Part shown: positions 1-9,269 of the stretch, one piece after another
Layout: each line of letters starts with the position of its first letter
Numbering within the stretch: position 1 is the first letter of the stretch
NCBI GenBank assembly: GCA_003934925.1
Contig: JQIX01000015.1
Location: 39,868-103,867 of the forward strand
Direction of reading: 5' to 3'
Source of the DNA: Epsilonproteobacteria bacterium (ex Lamellibrachia satsuma)
GTDB taxonomy: Bacteria; Campylobacterota; Campylobacteria; Campylobacterales; Sulfurovaceae
Length of the DNA stretch: 64,000 nt
Notes under the pieces: generated by a model
The model's input: the letters and a program-made list of their open reading frames with translations, nothing else
What the model was told of the DNA's origin: nothing
Databases searched by the model: none
Made by a program: the position numbers and the translations under genes

Positions 1-53
1 ATCCTGCAATTGATACAGGTGATTTGATTCCAAAAAGTTGGATACGCTTGTGA
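1..53 (+). CDS. 3' end of an upstream gene (partial)
   Basis: An open frame enters the window at its left edge and stops at TGA (51-53). The visible residues, read from base 3, are PAIDTGDLIPKSWIRL. The stop overlaps the likely GTG start of the next gene (50-52) as GTGA. This is the same coupled arrangement seen later in this glycosyltransferase run, which supports reading it as a real gene end. Too little is visible to assign a function. Confidence 0.5.
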   Translation, partial: PAIDTGDLIPKSWIRL

Positions 54-1024
54 GAAACCCAACAATCTCAGTAGTAATGCCTGTTTACAACGGAGAAAAG
101 TATCTCAATGAAGCTATTGACAGTATTTTACATCAGACGTACACTGATTTTGAGTTTATTATCTTAAATGACGGATCTACGGACAAGACAGAAGAGATCA
201 TCCTCTCGTATGATGATCCTCGTATCGTCTATGTGAAAAATGAAGAGAACTTGCAGATCGTTAAAACACTGAACAAAGGTATTGCCCTTGCTAAAGGAAA
301 ATATATCGCCCGTATGGATGCGGATGACATCAGTTTGCCGGAGCGGTTTGAGAAGCAGATAGCATTTATGGAGGAGAATCCGGATATTGATGTCTGTGGG
401 ACATGGGTTGAGACTATTGGTCCTCCATATGAATATTGGCGTTATCCTGTTGATAATGAGCAGATCAAAGCCGCTTTAGTGTTTAATTCAGCTTTGGCTC
501 ATCCCACGGTTATGTTTAGAAATACAGTATTCGAACATACTCTCTATGAAGAGACTTACAACAAAGCTGAGGATTATGCATTATGGGTTAAGTTGTCAAA
601 AGAGCATAGATTGCATAATTTACCACTGTTTTTGTTTCAATATCGGTTACATCCAGGGCAAACAGAATCAGTAAGACAATTTGAAGTTGCAAGCATGGTA
701 AGACAAAAAATGTTGAGTAACTTAAATTGTTCTCTAAAGACTGAGCAAATTGGATTCCTAAGAGATATTATGCTAGATAAAGTTGTAGAAATAGATAAGA
801 TGGACAGTATATTCACTACTATTCTGAATGCAAACGATAAAACAGGTTTTATTGACGATAAGGCTTTGAAAACTGTTATCATAAATATGTTCTGGCGTAA
901 TATACGTCTTTCTTGTAAGGTAAAAGTATTTTATAAGTATAGGTTTATTTTGAAAAAGTATGGTCTACTGAAATATTTTAAATCTTTGATCAAGTGTATA
1001 ATTGGTTCCCGGTATGGTAAATAG
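50..1024 (+). CDS. Family 2 glycosyltransferase
   Basis: Likely transfers a nucleotide-activated sugar onto a lipid-linked glycan at the cytoplasmic face of the membrane. The N-terminus has the GT-A family 2 pattern: SVVMPVYNGEKYL, then ILNDGSTD, then the metal-binding ARMDADD segment. The C-terminal third is lysine-rich and AT-rich, without a recognised motif. I prefer GTG at 50, because GTGA overlaps the upstream stop; a TTG at 38 is also in frame. The 3' end overlaps the next gene by 11 bp. Family assignment is firm; donor and acceptor are unknown. Confidence 0.85.
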   Translation: MRNPTISVVMPVYNGEKYLNEAIDSILHQTYTDFEFIILNDGSTDKTEEIILSYDDPRIVYVKNEENLQIVKTLNKGIALAKGKYIARMDADDISLPERFEKQIAFMEENPDIDVCGTWVETIGPPYEYWRYPVDNEQIKAALVFNSALAHPTVMFRNTVFEHTLYEETYNKAEDYALWVKLSKEHRLHNLPLFLFQYRLHPGQTESVRQFEVASMVRQKMLSNLNCSLKTEQIGFLRDIMLDKVVEIDKMDSIFTTILNANDKTGFIDDKALKTVIINMFWRNIRLSCKVKVFYKYRFILKKYGLLKYFKSLIKCIIGSRYGK

Positions 1025-2279
1025 TATTTTTGTCAAAATAACTAAGCTTATATCGCATTTAATAAATGAAGGTCCTATTGATACATTTATTTATACAAAA
1101 CAGTATTTGTATGAAAAAAAAATAAAAAAACAAGAGCTTAAAGTAATACAAAAGTTAAAAAACGTAAATAACCTAAATATCAAGACTATAAAAATTTTGA
1201 CATATGACAGCAATGCTGAACCCATTCTGCAATTAAAAAATATTTTTAGTGAAAAGTTTGAAGTGGATATTGTTTCTGAGCAGAAAAAAAAGTTTACGGA
1301 TGATCTATATATCATTATTGACCCGCAAAATGTTAAATACTTTCCCAAAAACTATATTATACTTTTCCGCAATTCCCAGATACCATCTTCTGTGTATTCT
1401 AAATGGCACTATTTTAATGTTTTGAAGAACGCCATAGCAATATTCGATAGTGATTTAACTCATATTGAATATTTACAGCAAAATAATATTGATTACAAGC
1501 AGATTTTCTATGTCCCGATAAATAATAAAGGTAATAATCTGGAATTTTATATAAAAAGATTTTTATTATCAATAGATTTACTAAATTATTCAGAATTGCC
1601 TTTTGGTGTCACCCCTCCTAATGAAGAGAGAAAGTATTGTTTAGGATTGCCGGAAAACATAGAACGAAGAGCGTCTTTCCTTTTGGATAATAAGTATAAC
1701 TTTAGTATATTTGATGGTTTACGGCATTATGTGGGATGGAAAGGATGTGCATATAGCTATAAGTATCTTATTCAATATGCTAAAAAGAACAACTGGGACT
1801 ACATCGTTATATGTGAAGATGATGTGCGATTTTTGGATGATTTTGAAAAAAATTTACAAGTGATAATAGAATACTTGATGAATACAAAACATGAATGGAA
1901 TATATTTTCGGGTTTGATAGCTGATTTGCATGAGGATGCCAAAATTTTAACCATTGATGCTTACAAGAAAACAGAATTTATTTATTTGAATAAAATGACA
2001 AGTATGGTTTTTAATATATATCATAAAAGTATTTATGACACGATCTTGTCTTGGGATGAAAAGAATAATGATGTAGTAACAAATACCATCGATCGATATA
2101 TAGAGGCACAGAAAGAGTTAAAAGTAGTTACTGTATTTCCTTTTTTGGTAGACCATAAAGAAGAACAGGCATCAAGTATCTGGAATTTTCAAAATGAAGA
2201 ATATAATGATATGCTTGCAAACAGTAGAGAGACTTTAAAGAAGAAAATTTTTGAATATAAAAAAAGATGTGACCAATGA
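1014..2279 (+). CDS. GT25-like glycosyltransferase
   Basis: Probable surface-glycan glycosyltransferase. The C-terminal half has features of family 25 (LOS/procollagen-type galactosyltransferases): a GLPENIERRASFL segment near residue 215, GCAYSYKYLIQYA, then an acidic IVICEDDVRF metal-binding motif. The N-terminal 190 residues match nothing I recognise and may be a separate domain. ATG at 1014 is taken as start, overlapping the preceding gene by 11 bp; a TTG at 1002 is possible. The stop overlaps the next start (ATGA at 2276). Very AT-rich, as is common in variable glycan loci. Confidence 0.65.
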   Translation: MVNSIFVKITKLISHLINEGPIDTFIYTKQYLYEKKIKKQELKVIQKLKNVNNLNIKTIKILTYDSNAEPILQLKNIFSEKFEVDIVSEQKKKFTDDLYIIIDPQNVKYFPKNYIILFRNSQIPSSVYSKWHYFNVLKNAIAIFDSDLTHIEYLQQNNIDYKQIFYVPINNKGNNLEFYIKRFLLSIDLLNYSELPFGVTPPNEERKYCLGLPENIERRASFLLDNKYNFSIFDGLRHYVGWKGCAYSYKYLIQYAKKNNWDYIVICEDDVRFLDDFEKNLQVIIEYLMNTKHEWNIFSGLIADLHEDAKILTIDAYKKTEFIYLNKMTSMVFNIYHKSIYDTILSWDEKNNDVVTNTIDRYIEAQKELKVVTVFPFLVDHKEEQASSIWNFQNEEYNDMLANSRETLKKKIFEYKKRCDQ

Positions 2280-3220
2280 AAGAAGATGCTTTAATATCGA
2301 TAGCAATGGCAACCTACAATGGAGAAAGATATTTAAAAGAACAACTTGATTCTATCTATTCCCAGACCTATAAGAATATAGAAGTTGTTGTGACTGATGA
2401 TTGTTCCACAGATGGGACTATAAAAATATTGGAGCAATACTCTAAATCGCATGGACTGAAATATTATGTGAATGAAGAAAATCTTGGATTCGTGAAAAAC
2501 TTTGAAAAAGCCATTTCTCTTTGCCAAGGCGATTTTATTGCTTTAAGTGATCAAGATGATATATGGGAAAAAGAAAAGATAGAAATACTTGTTGATAAAA
2601 TAGGTTCAAATCTATTGATACATAGTGACTGTAGTGTAATAGATGATGAAGGTAAGTCGCTTATGCCATTTTTAAAACAGGATACAGGCAATTTGATTAG
2701 TGTTCAAGATTTCTTTTTTAGAAATGTTGTCACAGGATGTACCGTGCTTTTCAGTAAAAAACTCTTAGATACGGCATTGCCTTTCCCGGAAGGAATAGCA
2801 TATCATGACTGGTGGCTTGGCTTTTGTGCTGCAAAAGAAAAGAAGATTCACTATTTTCCACAATGCCTAACCCGGTACAGAAAACATTCAGGGCAGGATA
2901 CCGGGCTTGGAGATGGGGAGAGGCAGTTTATATTGAAGTCCATTTATGCTGCTGTCAAAAAAAGACATAATAATGTTGAGTTTCAAAGAATCTTTCTGGC
3001 TAGAAAACACATAAACAGTCTTTATGCACTTAAGCATAGCAACGTGTATACTGAAGAGTATAGTGATCTTTTAAAAGATGCTATTTTATATTTTGAAGAC
3101 TATGTTAAAAACAAAGTACACCTGAAAGCATTTTTAATTGGTTTAAAAGATCGCAAGATATTGTATCCGCAAAAAAACTATTTTTTTTTAAAAAATATTC
3201 TTTTTGATATTGTAGGATAA
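2276..3220 (+). CDS. Family 2 glycosyltransferase (rhamnosyltransferase-like)
   Basis: The N-terminus carries the GT2 signature: IAMATYNGERYLKEQLDSI, then VTDDCSTDGT, then SDQDDIW. The SDQDDIW form is typical of the O-antigen/rhamnosyl subgroup. The segment GIAYHDWWLGF followed by TRYRKHSGQ fits the C-terminal part of the same subgroup. It is translationally coupled to the preceding gene through an ATGA overlap. The protein is soluble with no membrane helix, so it should act at the cytoplasmic side on a membrane-bound acceptor. The actual sugar cannot be read from sequence. Confidence 0.85.
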   Translation: MKEDALISIAMATYNGERYLKEQLDSIYSQTYKNIEVVVTDDCSTDGTIKILEQYSKSHGLKYYVNEENLGFVKNFEKAISLCQGDFIALSDQDDIWEKEKIEILVDKIGSNLLIHSDCSVIDDEGKSLMPFLKQDTGNLISVQDFFFRNVVTGCTVLFSKKLLDTALPFPEGIAYHDWWLGFCAAKEKKIHYFPQCLTRYRKHSGQDTGLGDGERQFILKSIYAAVKKRHNNVEFQRIFLARKHINSLYALKHSNVYTEEYSDLLKDAILYFEDYVKNKVHLKAFLIGLKDRKILYPQKNYFFLKNILFDIVG

Positions 3221-3282
3221 AAGAACCTTTTAAGAATTATGATAGAATAAATAAATTGAATTTAATACTTTTGTCGATGAAA

Positions 3283-3288
3283 TATAAT
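3283..3288 (+). promoter_or_regulatory. Possible -10 box in the 117-bp gap
   Basis: A perfect TATAAT lies about 50 bp before the GTG start at 3338. No good -35 is visible; in Campylobacterota a -10 preceded by T-rich sequence can suffice. This is the only clear break in the glycosyltransferase run before 4430, so a second promoter here is plausible. Confidence 0.3.
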
Positions 3289-3337
3289 ATAGAGTATCTT
3301 GGTTCATAATAATCTGTAAGTATGGAGAATCAGTGTA

Positions 3338-4432
3338 GTGTCTATACCAGTATATAAAAACTCAAAAGTATATGTAGCATGTTCGGCAAATATAGCAACC
3401 GGTGGACCGGAACTACTCCATCAATTGGCGTACAACCTGAGAAATGAACTGCAGATTGATGCACAGATGCTATATGATGGCTTTGACAACAAGCAGTATA
3501 ATACCCCTGTTCACTTTGACTATGAACACTACAATGTTCCATGGACTTTAGAGATTGCACCTTCGGATGATAACGGAAACAATATATTAATTGTCCCGGA
3601 GGTACAACATTTCACTTCAATGTTAGAAAAATATTCTCATATTAGAAAAGGTGTCTGGTTCCTTAGTGTAGATAACTATTATCTGTCCCGTATGAGTAAA
3701 TGTGACTTATTTTTCCAAAGATTGACAAATAAAATTTTGAGCTTCTTTAAATATGATCCTTTTTTTGAAATTGATATCCGAAAACTTAATCTTAAAAATA
3801 AAAAACCCCAGAATGATAAATCATTAATAAAGGCTTCGTTCTATATGACAAACTCCTTTAGAGGGTTGGAGTGGTTGGAGCAAGCAGGAATGGCTCCGCT
3901 ATTCTATCTGTCAGAGTATATAAATGAAAACTTTCTTCAAGTGACTACTGATATATCAAAAAAAGAAAATATTGTTGCGTACAACCCGGGGAAAGGATTC
4001 TCTTTTACTAAGAAAATCATCAAGCACGCCCCAAATATAACTTTTGTGCCGCTGATTGGAATGAGCAGATCGGATGTTGTCAAAACGCTTCAAAAGTCGA
4101 AAGTGTATATTGATTTTGGAAATCATCCCGGAAAAGACAGGCTCCCAAGAGAAGCTGCCATTTTGGGGTGTTGTGTTATTACGGGAAAACGGGGATCGGC
4201 TGGCTACTATGAAGATGTTCGAATTTATGATGAATTTAAATTTGATGACCGTCCGGAAAATATATCAAAAATAGTTTCCAAAATAAAAAACTGCATGGAT
4301 CACTTCAGTGAAAACCATAAAAAATTTGATGAATACCGAGAAGTGATAAAAAATGAACAAAGAACATTTATTGAAAGTTTAAAAAAAATATTTTGTATGG
4401 CCGATATCTCTCAAGAAAAAGATAAAAAATGA
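3338..4432 (+). CDS. Putative glycosyltransferase, family unclear
   Basis: I do not recognise the N-terminal part, which starts KVYVACSANIATGGPELLHQLAYNLR. That glycine-rich loop resembles the entry of a GT-B fold. The C-terminal third reads IDFGNHPGKDRLPREAAILGC, similar in layout to the donor-binding E-rich stretch of GT-B transferases. Start is GTG with GGAG about 10 bp upstream. Placed among glycosyltransferases on the same strand, a role in the same glycan pathway is likely. Its stop overlaps a 22-codon ORF as ATGA. Confidence 0.5.
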   Translation: MSIPVYKNSKVYVACSANIATGGPELLHQLAYNLRNELQIDAQMLYDGFDNKQYNTPVHFDYEHYNVPWTLEIAPSDDNGNNILIVPEVQHFTSMLEKYSHIRKGVWFLSVDNYYLSRMSKCDLFFQRLTNKILSFFKYDPFFEIDIRKLNLKNKKPQNDKSLIKASFYMTNSFRGLEWLEQAGMAPLFYLSEYINENFLQVTTDISKKENIVAYNPGKGFSFTKKIIKHAPNITFVPLIGMSRSDVVKTLQKSKVYIDFGNHPGKDRLPREAAILGCCVITGKRGSAGYYEDVRIYDEFKFDDRPENISKIVSKIKNCMDHFSENHKKFDEYREVIKNEQRTFIESLKKIFCMADISQEKDKK

Positions 4433-4497
4433 ACAGATACTATTCAGCTCCTTTCCAGAAGTGGCTAAAGTTCCTACAGTTCGAAGGTATAGTATAG
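4429..4497 (+). CDS. 22-residue ORF, coupled to both neighbours
   Basis: A small ORF (MNRYYSAPFQKWLKFLQFEG, then IV) begins at an ATGA overlap with the preceding stop and ends one base before the next ATG. It could be a remnant of a deleted gene or only a coupling spacer that carries ribosomes to the next start. No family is recognised. Confidence 0.25.
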   Translation: MNRYYSAPFQKWLKFLQFEGIV

Positions 4498-4498
4498 A

Positions 4499-5461
4499 AT
4501 GAAAAAAAATCGTTTAAGCATAGCAAACCTGGAGAATAGAGAGATTTGTATTGATATCCTTATGAGCACATATAATGGTGATAAATACCTAAAAAATCAA
4601 ATATTGTCACTGCAGCAACAGACCCATAAGAAGTGGAGACTTCTTATTCGAGATGACGGATCAACGGACAGGACAACAGAGATCATTACCTACTTCTGTC
4701 AAAATGATGAACGGATAGAAAGAGTAGAAGATGACCTGGGCAACTTGGGGGTGGCAAAAAGTTTTTTCCAATTATTGCAATGTAGTACAGCTGACTATGT
4801 TATTTTCTGTGATCAGGATGATATTTGGCTGGAAAAAAAGTTGGAATTCCTGCTGAAGGCTGCAAAAGAACACTTGGGTACGGAAGTACCATCGCTGGTT
4901 TATTGTGACGGGTATGCCTACTCTAACGAAAATGGTACTATCCTCTCTAATTCTATTTCCCATTTGCATGCAGATAACTTGCAAGAATTTCTCTTTTTTA
5001 ATTCCGGATATCAGGGATGCTCTATATTGTTCAATAAAAAATTGGCAACGATGGCAAAGCAATATGATAAAGAATTTTATATGCATGATGATATTGTTTC
5101 ATTGATAGGGCATACTTTTGGAAAAGTATATTTTTTAGCGGTACCTCTTATGTTGTACCGACAACACGAGTGCAATGTTACCGGGAAGGCACAGTTAAAG
5201 AAGTGGGATGCCCTGTATAGGTTTTTTCGCAGAGATGCTTTCGTTCTTAGTAAAGAGCACTATGCGGAAAAAAAAGAATTTTTTAGTTGTTATCGGCAAC
5301 AAATGGCTCAAAAAGAACGAGTATTATTTGAAGCGTATCTTCAATTTCCTACGCTGCCGCTGTTTAAACGCTTTGTTTTGATTTTTCATCATGGGTTCAG
5401 TCTTGGGGGAATGAAGTTGCCTTTATGGATAAAGACCCTTATACGGAGACCGATAGGATGA
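4499..5461 (+). CDS. Family 2 glycosyltransferase (rhamnosyltransferase-like)
   Basis: A GT2 protein of 320 residues. Motifs in order are DILMSTYNGDKYLKNQI, RDDGSTDRT, and FCDQDDIW as the metal site. FYMHDDIVSLIGHTFG followed by MLYRQHECNVTG is the usual C-terminal acceptor region. It resembles the GT2 at 2276-3220 in organisation, so the two may be old duplicates adding similar sugars. ATG at 4499 has GAAGG about 11 bp upstream. The stop overlaps the next start as ATGA. Confidence 0.85.
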   Translation: MKKNRLSIANLENREICIDILMSTYNGDKYLKNQILSLQQQTHKKWRLLIRDDGSTDRTTEIITYFCQNDERIERVEDDLGNLGVAKSFFQLLQCSTADYVIFCDQDDIWLEKKLEFLLKAAKEHLGTEVPSLVYCDGYAYSNENGTILSNSISHLHADNLQEFLFFNSGYQGCSILFNKKLATMAKQYDKEFYMHDDIVSLIGHTFGKVYFLAVPLMLYRQHECNVTGKAQLKKWDALYRFFRRDAFVLSKEHYAEKKEFFSCYRQQMAQKERVLFEAYLQFPTLPLFKRFVLIFHHGFSLGGMKLPLWIKTLIRRPIG

Positions 5462-6264
5462 TCACAATCTTGACCCCTACCTATAATCGGGCATATGTTT
5501 TGTCAAGGCTCTACCACAGTTTGCTCTCCCAGACAACTATGGGGTTCGAATGGGTAGTGATAGATGATGGGAGTAGTGATGAAACCCAGGAAATGATTGA
5601 AAAGTGGAGAGGAGAAAGTCCTTTCCCGATCACCTATCAGTATCAGAAGAACAGAGGGAAAATGCTTGCACTTAATGAAGGTGTAAAGCTTTCAGTTGGT
5701 CAGCATATTCTGATCGTGGATAGTGATGATGCATTGATTAAAGATGCGATAAAAAGGATTGAGCTGAATATTAGGGAAGACCCTGTAGATAAGGGGTATA
5801 TTTATCGTAAGGCAGATTTTAGTGGAAGAATTATTGGTGAAGAAGTACAGGGGAACACCTTGATCATGCATCCGACAGAGGCAGGGAAGCTATTGAAAGG
5901 TGATCTGGCATATGTTTTTCCTAAACATATGATGGAAAAATACCCATTTCCAGAAATCAAAGGGGAAAAGTTTGTGCCTGAACTGTATATTTGGAATAAG
6001 ATCGGGGATGAGGTAGCTTTTGTCTGCTACCCTCAAAAAGCGATCTACCTTTGTGAGTATCTGGAAGATGGCTACAGCAAAAATTTTGATAAAACCTTTA
6101 GGGAAAACCCGAAAAGTTTTTTACTTTTTTATAAAGATCAGTTCTTTAGAGAGACATCCTTATTTGGACGCGCAAAGATATTGATCCGAATTATTCAAGG
6201 ATATTTTTATGCTGTTTTGAAATATTTATGGAGAAGAGATGGCAATAAACAGGATAGTGCATGA
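5458..6264 (+). CDS. Family 2 glycosyltransferase
   Basis: A short GT2 protein starting MITILTPTYNRAYVLSRLYHSL, followed by VIDDGSSDETQ and VDSDDAL as the donor/metal motifs. The Asp-rich VDSDD is the expected metal-binding site. I choose ATG 5458 because it forms an ATGA overlap with the previous stop and puts the first beta-strand at residue 2; an in-frame ATG at 5425 would add 11 residues. The next gene again starts inside this one's stop region (overlap 4 bp). Confidence 0.8.
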   Translation: MITILTPTYNRAYVLSRLYHSLLSQTTMGFEWVVIDDGSSDETQEMIEKWRGESPFPITYQYQKNRGKMLALNEGVKLSVGQHILIVDSDDALIKDAIKRIELNIREDPVDKGYIYRKADFSGRIIGEEVQGNTLIMHPTEAGKLLKGDLAYVFPKHMMEKYPFPEIKGEKFVPELYIWNKIGDEVAFVCYPQKAIYLCEYLEDGYSKNFDKTFRENPKSFLLFYKDQFFRETSLFGRAKILIRIIQGYFYAVLKYLWRRDGNKQDSA

Positions 6265-6947
6265 TACCTAGAAAAATTCACTATATTTGGGTGGGAAGTG
6301 CTATACCTTCCCATGTGCAGCAGATAATTGACAGTAACAGCCTGCTTTTGGAGGGATATGAGGTCATCATCTGGACTGAAGAGAATATGCCCAAGCTAAA
6401 TGCCTTCGCCCGGCGTGCTTATGAAGATAAAAAGTGGGCATTTGTATCAGATTATCTACGATTTTATATACTTTATTATGAGGGCGGAATATATCTGGAT
6501 ACCGATATGGAAGTTCTAAAACCTCTCGATGATTTGAACAGTTGGAAATTTTTTGCTGGATGGAGTAGAACACATAAATACATTGAAACAGCTATTGTCG
6601 GCACGGAATCCCGCAATGAATGCATTCGAAATATTTTAGAAAGATACAATACTATGAAGGGAGAAGCGTATCCCACTTCTCCGGAGATCTTAACAGAATG
6701 CTACAGAGGGTACCATAAAAAAGAGGAATTGTGTATCTTGGAAAGTGAATATTTCTATCCTTTACTTGATGGAGAAAAGCCAAGTAAACAATTATTGGAA
6801 AAAGCATATACCAATCATCTGTGGCATGAAAGTTGGCGAAGTTATGTTCCGTTACGAAGATTTCTTCGCAGGATTGGTGCAATGAAGTTGTATCATGGTG
6901 TCATAGCCAAAATGAATCATATATTTCATCTCAACAATGACCATTAG
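6261..6947 (+). CDS. GT32-type glycosyltransferase (OCH1/capsule family)
   Basis: The start IPRKIHYIWVG is the hallmark of family 32 'DXD sugar-binding' transferases. It is followed by AFVSDYLRFYILYYEGGIYLDTDMEVLKPL, where DTD is the metal/nucleotide-sugar site. Length (228 residues) is normal for bacterial capsule/LPS members. It overlaps the previous gene by 4 bp and ends the continuous coupled run. The sugar is unknown. Confidence 0.85.
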   Translation: MIPRKIHYIWVGSAIPSHVQQIIDSNSLLLEGYEVIIWTEENMPKLNAFARRAYEDKKWAFVSDYLRFYILYYEGGIYLDTDMEVLKPLDDLNSWKFFAGWSRTHKYIETAIVGTESRNECIRNILERYNTMKGEAYPTSPEILTECYRGYHKKEELCILESEYFYPLLDGEKPSKQLLEKAYTNHLWHESWRSYVPLRRFLRRIGAMKLYHGVIAKMNHIFHLNNDH

Positions 6948-7135
6948 TATCTCTGGTGATTTTTATGTCCAATTCAATTATGGAAAAGTTACTAGAAGTT
7001 ATGGGTAAAAATGATAGAATCTTTCTAAGAAGTTTGTACAATATGCATTATGATATAGTAACAAATAGAATGGAATTGCAGTATTCAGATTATAAAGGGT
7101 CAAAGGAAAATGAAAAAAGAGAATATAGTGTTTGA
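6937..7135 (+). pseudogene. Possible decayed gene between GT32 and pglB
   Basis: Two short open frames share this interval. The first starts at ATG 6937, overlapping the GT32 gene by 11 bp, and reads MTISISGDFYV before stopping at 7008. The ISGDF-like start resembles the first strand of CapA-type proteins, a weak match. The second (6965-7135, 56 residues) starts with SD-less ATG, contains KNDRIFLRSLYNMHYDIV, and runs into pglB. A frameshifted, mostly deleted gene is the simplest reading; a genuine small protein cannot be excluded. Confidence 0.3.
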
Positions 7136-9266
7136 TATGGCAGAGAAGAGGACGTCATTATGGCTGTTTATCGTAGTTGCGTTTCTTTTCAGTATAGGCC
7201 TTCGTATGTACTGGCCTCTGGCATTTGGTGATACGATGTCAATGTACCATAATGGCCAACTGATGATAAATACCAATGACGGATATTTCTTCGCTACGGC
7301 GGCTAAAGATATCCTTAACGGCTTTGTCTCTGATGATCTGCTCAGGGCGGTTGCTGCGAAGAATGCCAGCCCTGGCTTGGTCTATCTTACTGTTTATGCA
7401 ACCAAGTGGACACCTTTTTCTCTTGAAAGTGTGATCCTGTATCTGCCCGCGGTTATCTCCAGTCTTATTGTGATACCTATTGTTTTGACGGGGCGTTTAC
7501 TTGGCAATACGCTGCTTGGTTTTCTTGCTGCTCTTCTTGGGGCTATAACTTGGAGCTATTACAACAGGACAATGGTAGGGTATTATGATACTGATATGTT
7601 TTCTGTACTTTTGCAGTTTACTATTTTTTATGCTTTGCTGCATGTGATCTATAAAAAAGATATTTTCAGTCTTGTGCTGGCTGCTTTTTTTATTTTGATC
7701 TATCCTTTGTTCTATGCACAGGGAATGAGCATCGTATTTGCGACATTCATTTTTGTAGTGTCTTATCTCTTTTTGGAACATATGGGATGGATAAAGCAAG
7801 AAGAGACCAAAGCTTTTTCGGATAAAGCTATAAGTCTTTACGGAACAGTGATCCTTTTGAGCATCGTTTTGATGATAACGGTTCCCATCGGTATAAAAGT
7901 GGTCCTGTTTGTTTTGGCTGCTTTACTGATCCTTTCAGACAAACTCACTGAAAAGCAATTGCAGATGATCGCACTGGTTGCATTCGTCAGTTTTTTATGG
8001 TTCGGCAATGTCTTTTCCATGATTTGGGGAAGTGTGTCGGGGTATCTTGACAGGGGTGTAGCAAGAGAAGGATTGCATTTCTATCAGGTGGTCCAAACGG
8101 TCAGAGAGGCAGGTGCAATCCCGCTTTCAACAGTGGCAAACCGTATTTCTGGTTCAATGGCAGGGTTTACTTTGGCACTTGTGGGGTATGTATTGTTGGT
8201 GATAAGGCATAAACCCTTTATTGTCGCATTGCCTCTGATAGGGGTAGGCCTTTTTGCACTCATGGGCGGACTGCGTTTTACTGTGTATGCTGTACCTGTT
8301 GCGGCCATAAGTGCCATGTACTTCTTCTTTTTTATAGCAGGCTATATGCGCAACAGGTACTTGAAGGTGCTGCTGCCTGTGTTGGGGGTGATCGTTCTGC
8401 TGATCCCGAATATCCAGCATATTATGGCATATAAAGTGCCTACAGTAATGAATGCTGCAGAAGTGTCTGATCTCGAAAAGCTCAAAAAGATATCTTCACC
8501 CAGGGATTATACTCTGGCATGGTGGGATTATGGTTACCCTATTTGGTTTTATTCTGATACGAATACCATTATTGACGGGGCGAAACACCAGAATGACAAC
8601 TTTATCATCTCCAAAACCATGCAGACGGGTTCACCGGAGTTGGCTGCCAACTTAGGTAGGATCGCAGTGGAGCACTATGTTACCTCCGGTTATAAAAATA
8701 TAGCCGATACTCTCTTTAAGAACGGCCAAAAGGATCAGCTTGACCCCAATCTTTTCCTGGCAAAGTTGGAGAGTGGTGGGATGAAACTTCCACAAAAGAC
8801 TAGAGATATCTATTTGTATCTTCCTTACAGAATGCTCAATATTTTTCCCACAGTCACAGTGTTCGGAAATTTGGATCTGATGACGGGAAAAGCAGAAAGA
8901 AAGGTTCAGTTTTATCCAACACGTGCGATTAAAGATAATAATGGGGTACTTCAGTTCTCCAACGGCATTGTATTTGATATGAAAAAAGGTGAGCTTCTCT
9001 TCGGAAAGAGGAAAGTTCCGATAAAGTCTTTTATTGTTACACAAATAACGAAAAACGGAAAAGCACAAGTAAGATCACAGTTCTATCATGCCGAGGGGCA
9101 ACATGTTGTAGTGTTTATGGAAAGTTATAAACAGTTTATTGTGATGGATACAGAAACATTTAAATCAACTTATGTTCAAATGTTCATACTTGGAAAATAT
9201 GATAAAAGTCTCTTTGAATTGGTCGTATCGTCACCTTACAGTAAAATCTATAAACTTAAAAAGTAA
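7110..9266 (+). CDS. pglB: Oligosaccharyltransferase PglB (STT3 family)
   Basis: Transfers a preassembled glycan from undecaprenyl diphosphate to asparagine in D/E-X-N-X-S/T sequons on the periplasmic side of the inner membrane. The N-terminal half is a multi-helix membrane domain with an early loop acid site (FGDTMSM near residue 45). The catalytic WWDYG motif is at residues 471-475, followed by YPIWFYSDTNTI. Length (718) is that of the single-subunit Campylobacter enzyme. Start ATG has AAAGGA just upstream. It follows a cluster of glycosyltransferases and precedes a GT4 gene, as expected for an N-glycosylation locus. Confidence 0.95.
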   Translation: MKKENIVFDMAEKRTSLWLFIVVAFLFSIGLRMYWPLAFGDTMSMYHNGQLMINTNDGYFFATAAKDILNGFVSDDLLRAVAAKNASPGLVYLTVYATKWTPFSLESVILYLPAVISSLIVIPIVLTGRLLGNTLLGFLAALLGAITWSYYNRTMVGYYDTDMFSVLLQFTIFYALLHVIYKKDIFSLVLAAFFILIYPLFYAQGMSIVFATFIFVVSYLFLEHMGWIKQEETKAFSDKAISLYGTVILLSIVLMITVPIGIKVVLFVLAALLILSDKLTEKQLQMIALVAFVSFLWFGNVFSMIWGSVSGYLDRGVAREGLHFYQVVQTVREAGAIPLSTVANRISGSMAGFTLALVGYVLLVIRHKPFIVALPLIGVGLFALMGGLRFTVYAVPVAAISAMYFFFFIAGYMRNRYLKVLLPVLGVIVLLIPNIQHIMAYKVPTVMNAAEVSDLEKLKKISSPRDYTLAWWDYGYPIWFYSDTNTIIDGAKHQNDNFIISKTMQTGSPELAANLGRIAVEHYVTSGYKNIADTLFKNGQKDQLDPNLFLAKLESGGMKLPQKTRDIYLYLPYRMLNIFPTVTVFGNLDLMTGKAERKVQFYPTRAIKDNNGVLQFSNGIVFDMKKGELLFGKRKVPIKSFIVTQITKNGKAQVRSQFYHAEGQHVVVFMESYKQFIVMDTETFKSTYVQMFILGKYDKSLFELVVSSPYSKIYKLKK

Positions 9267-9269
9267 AGC

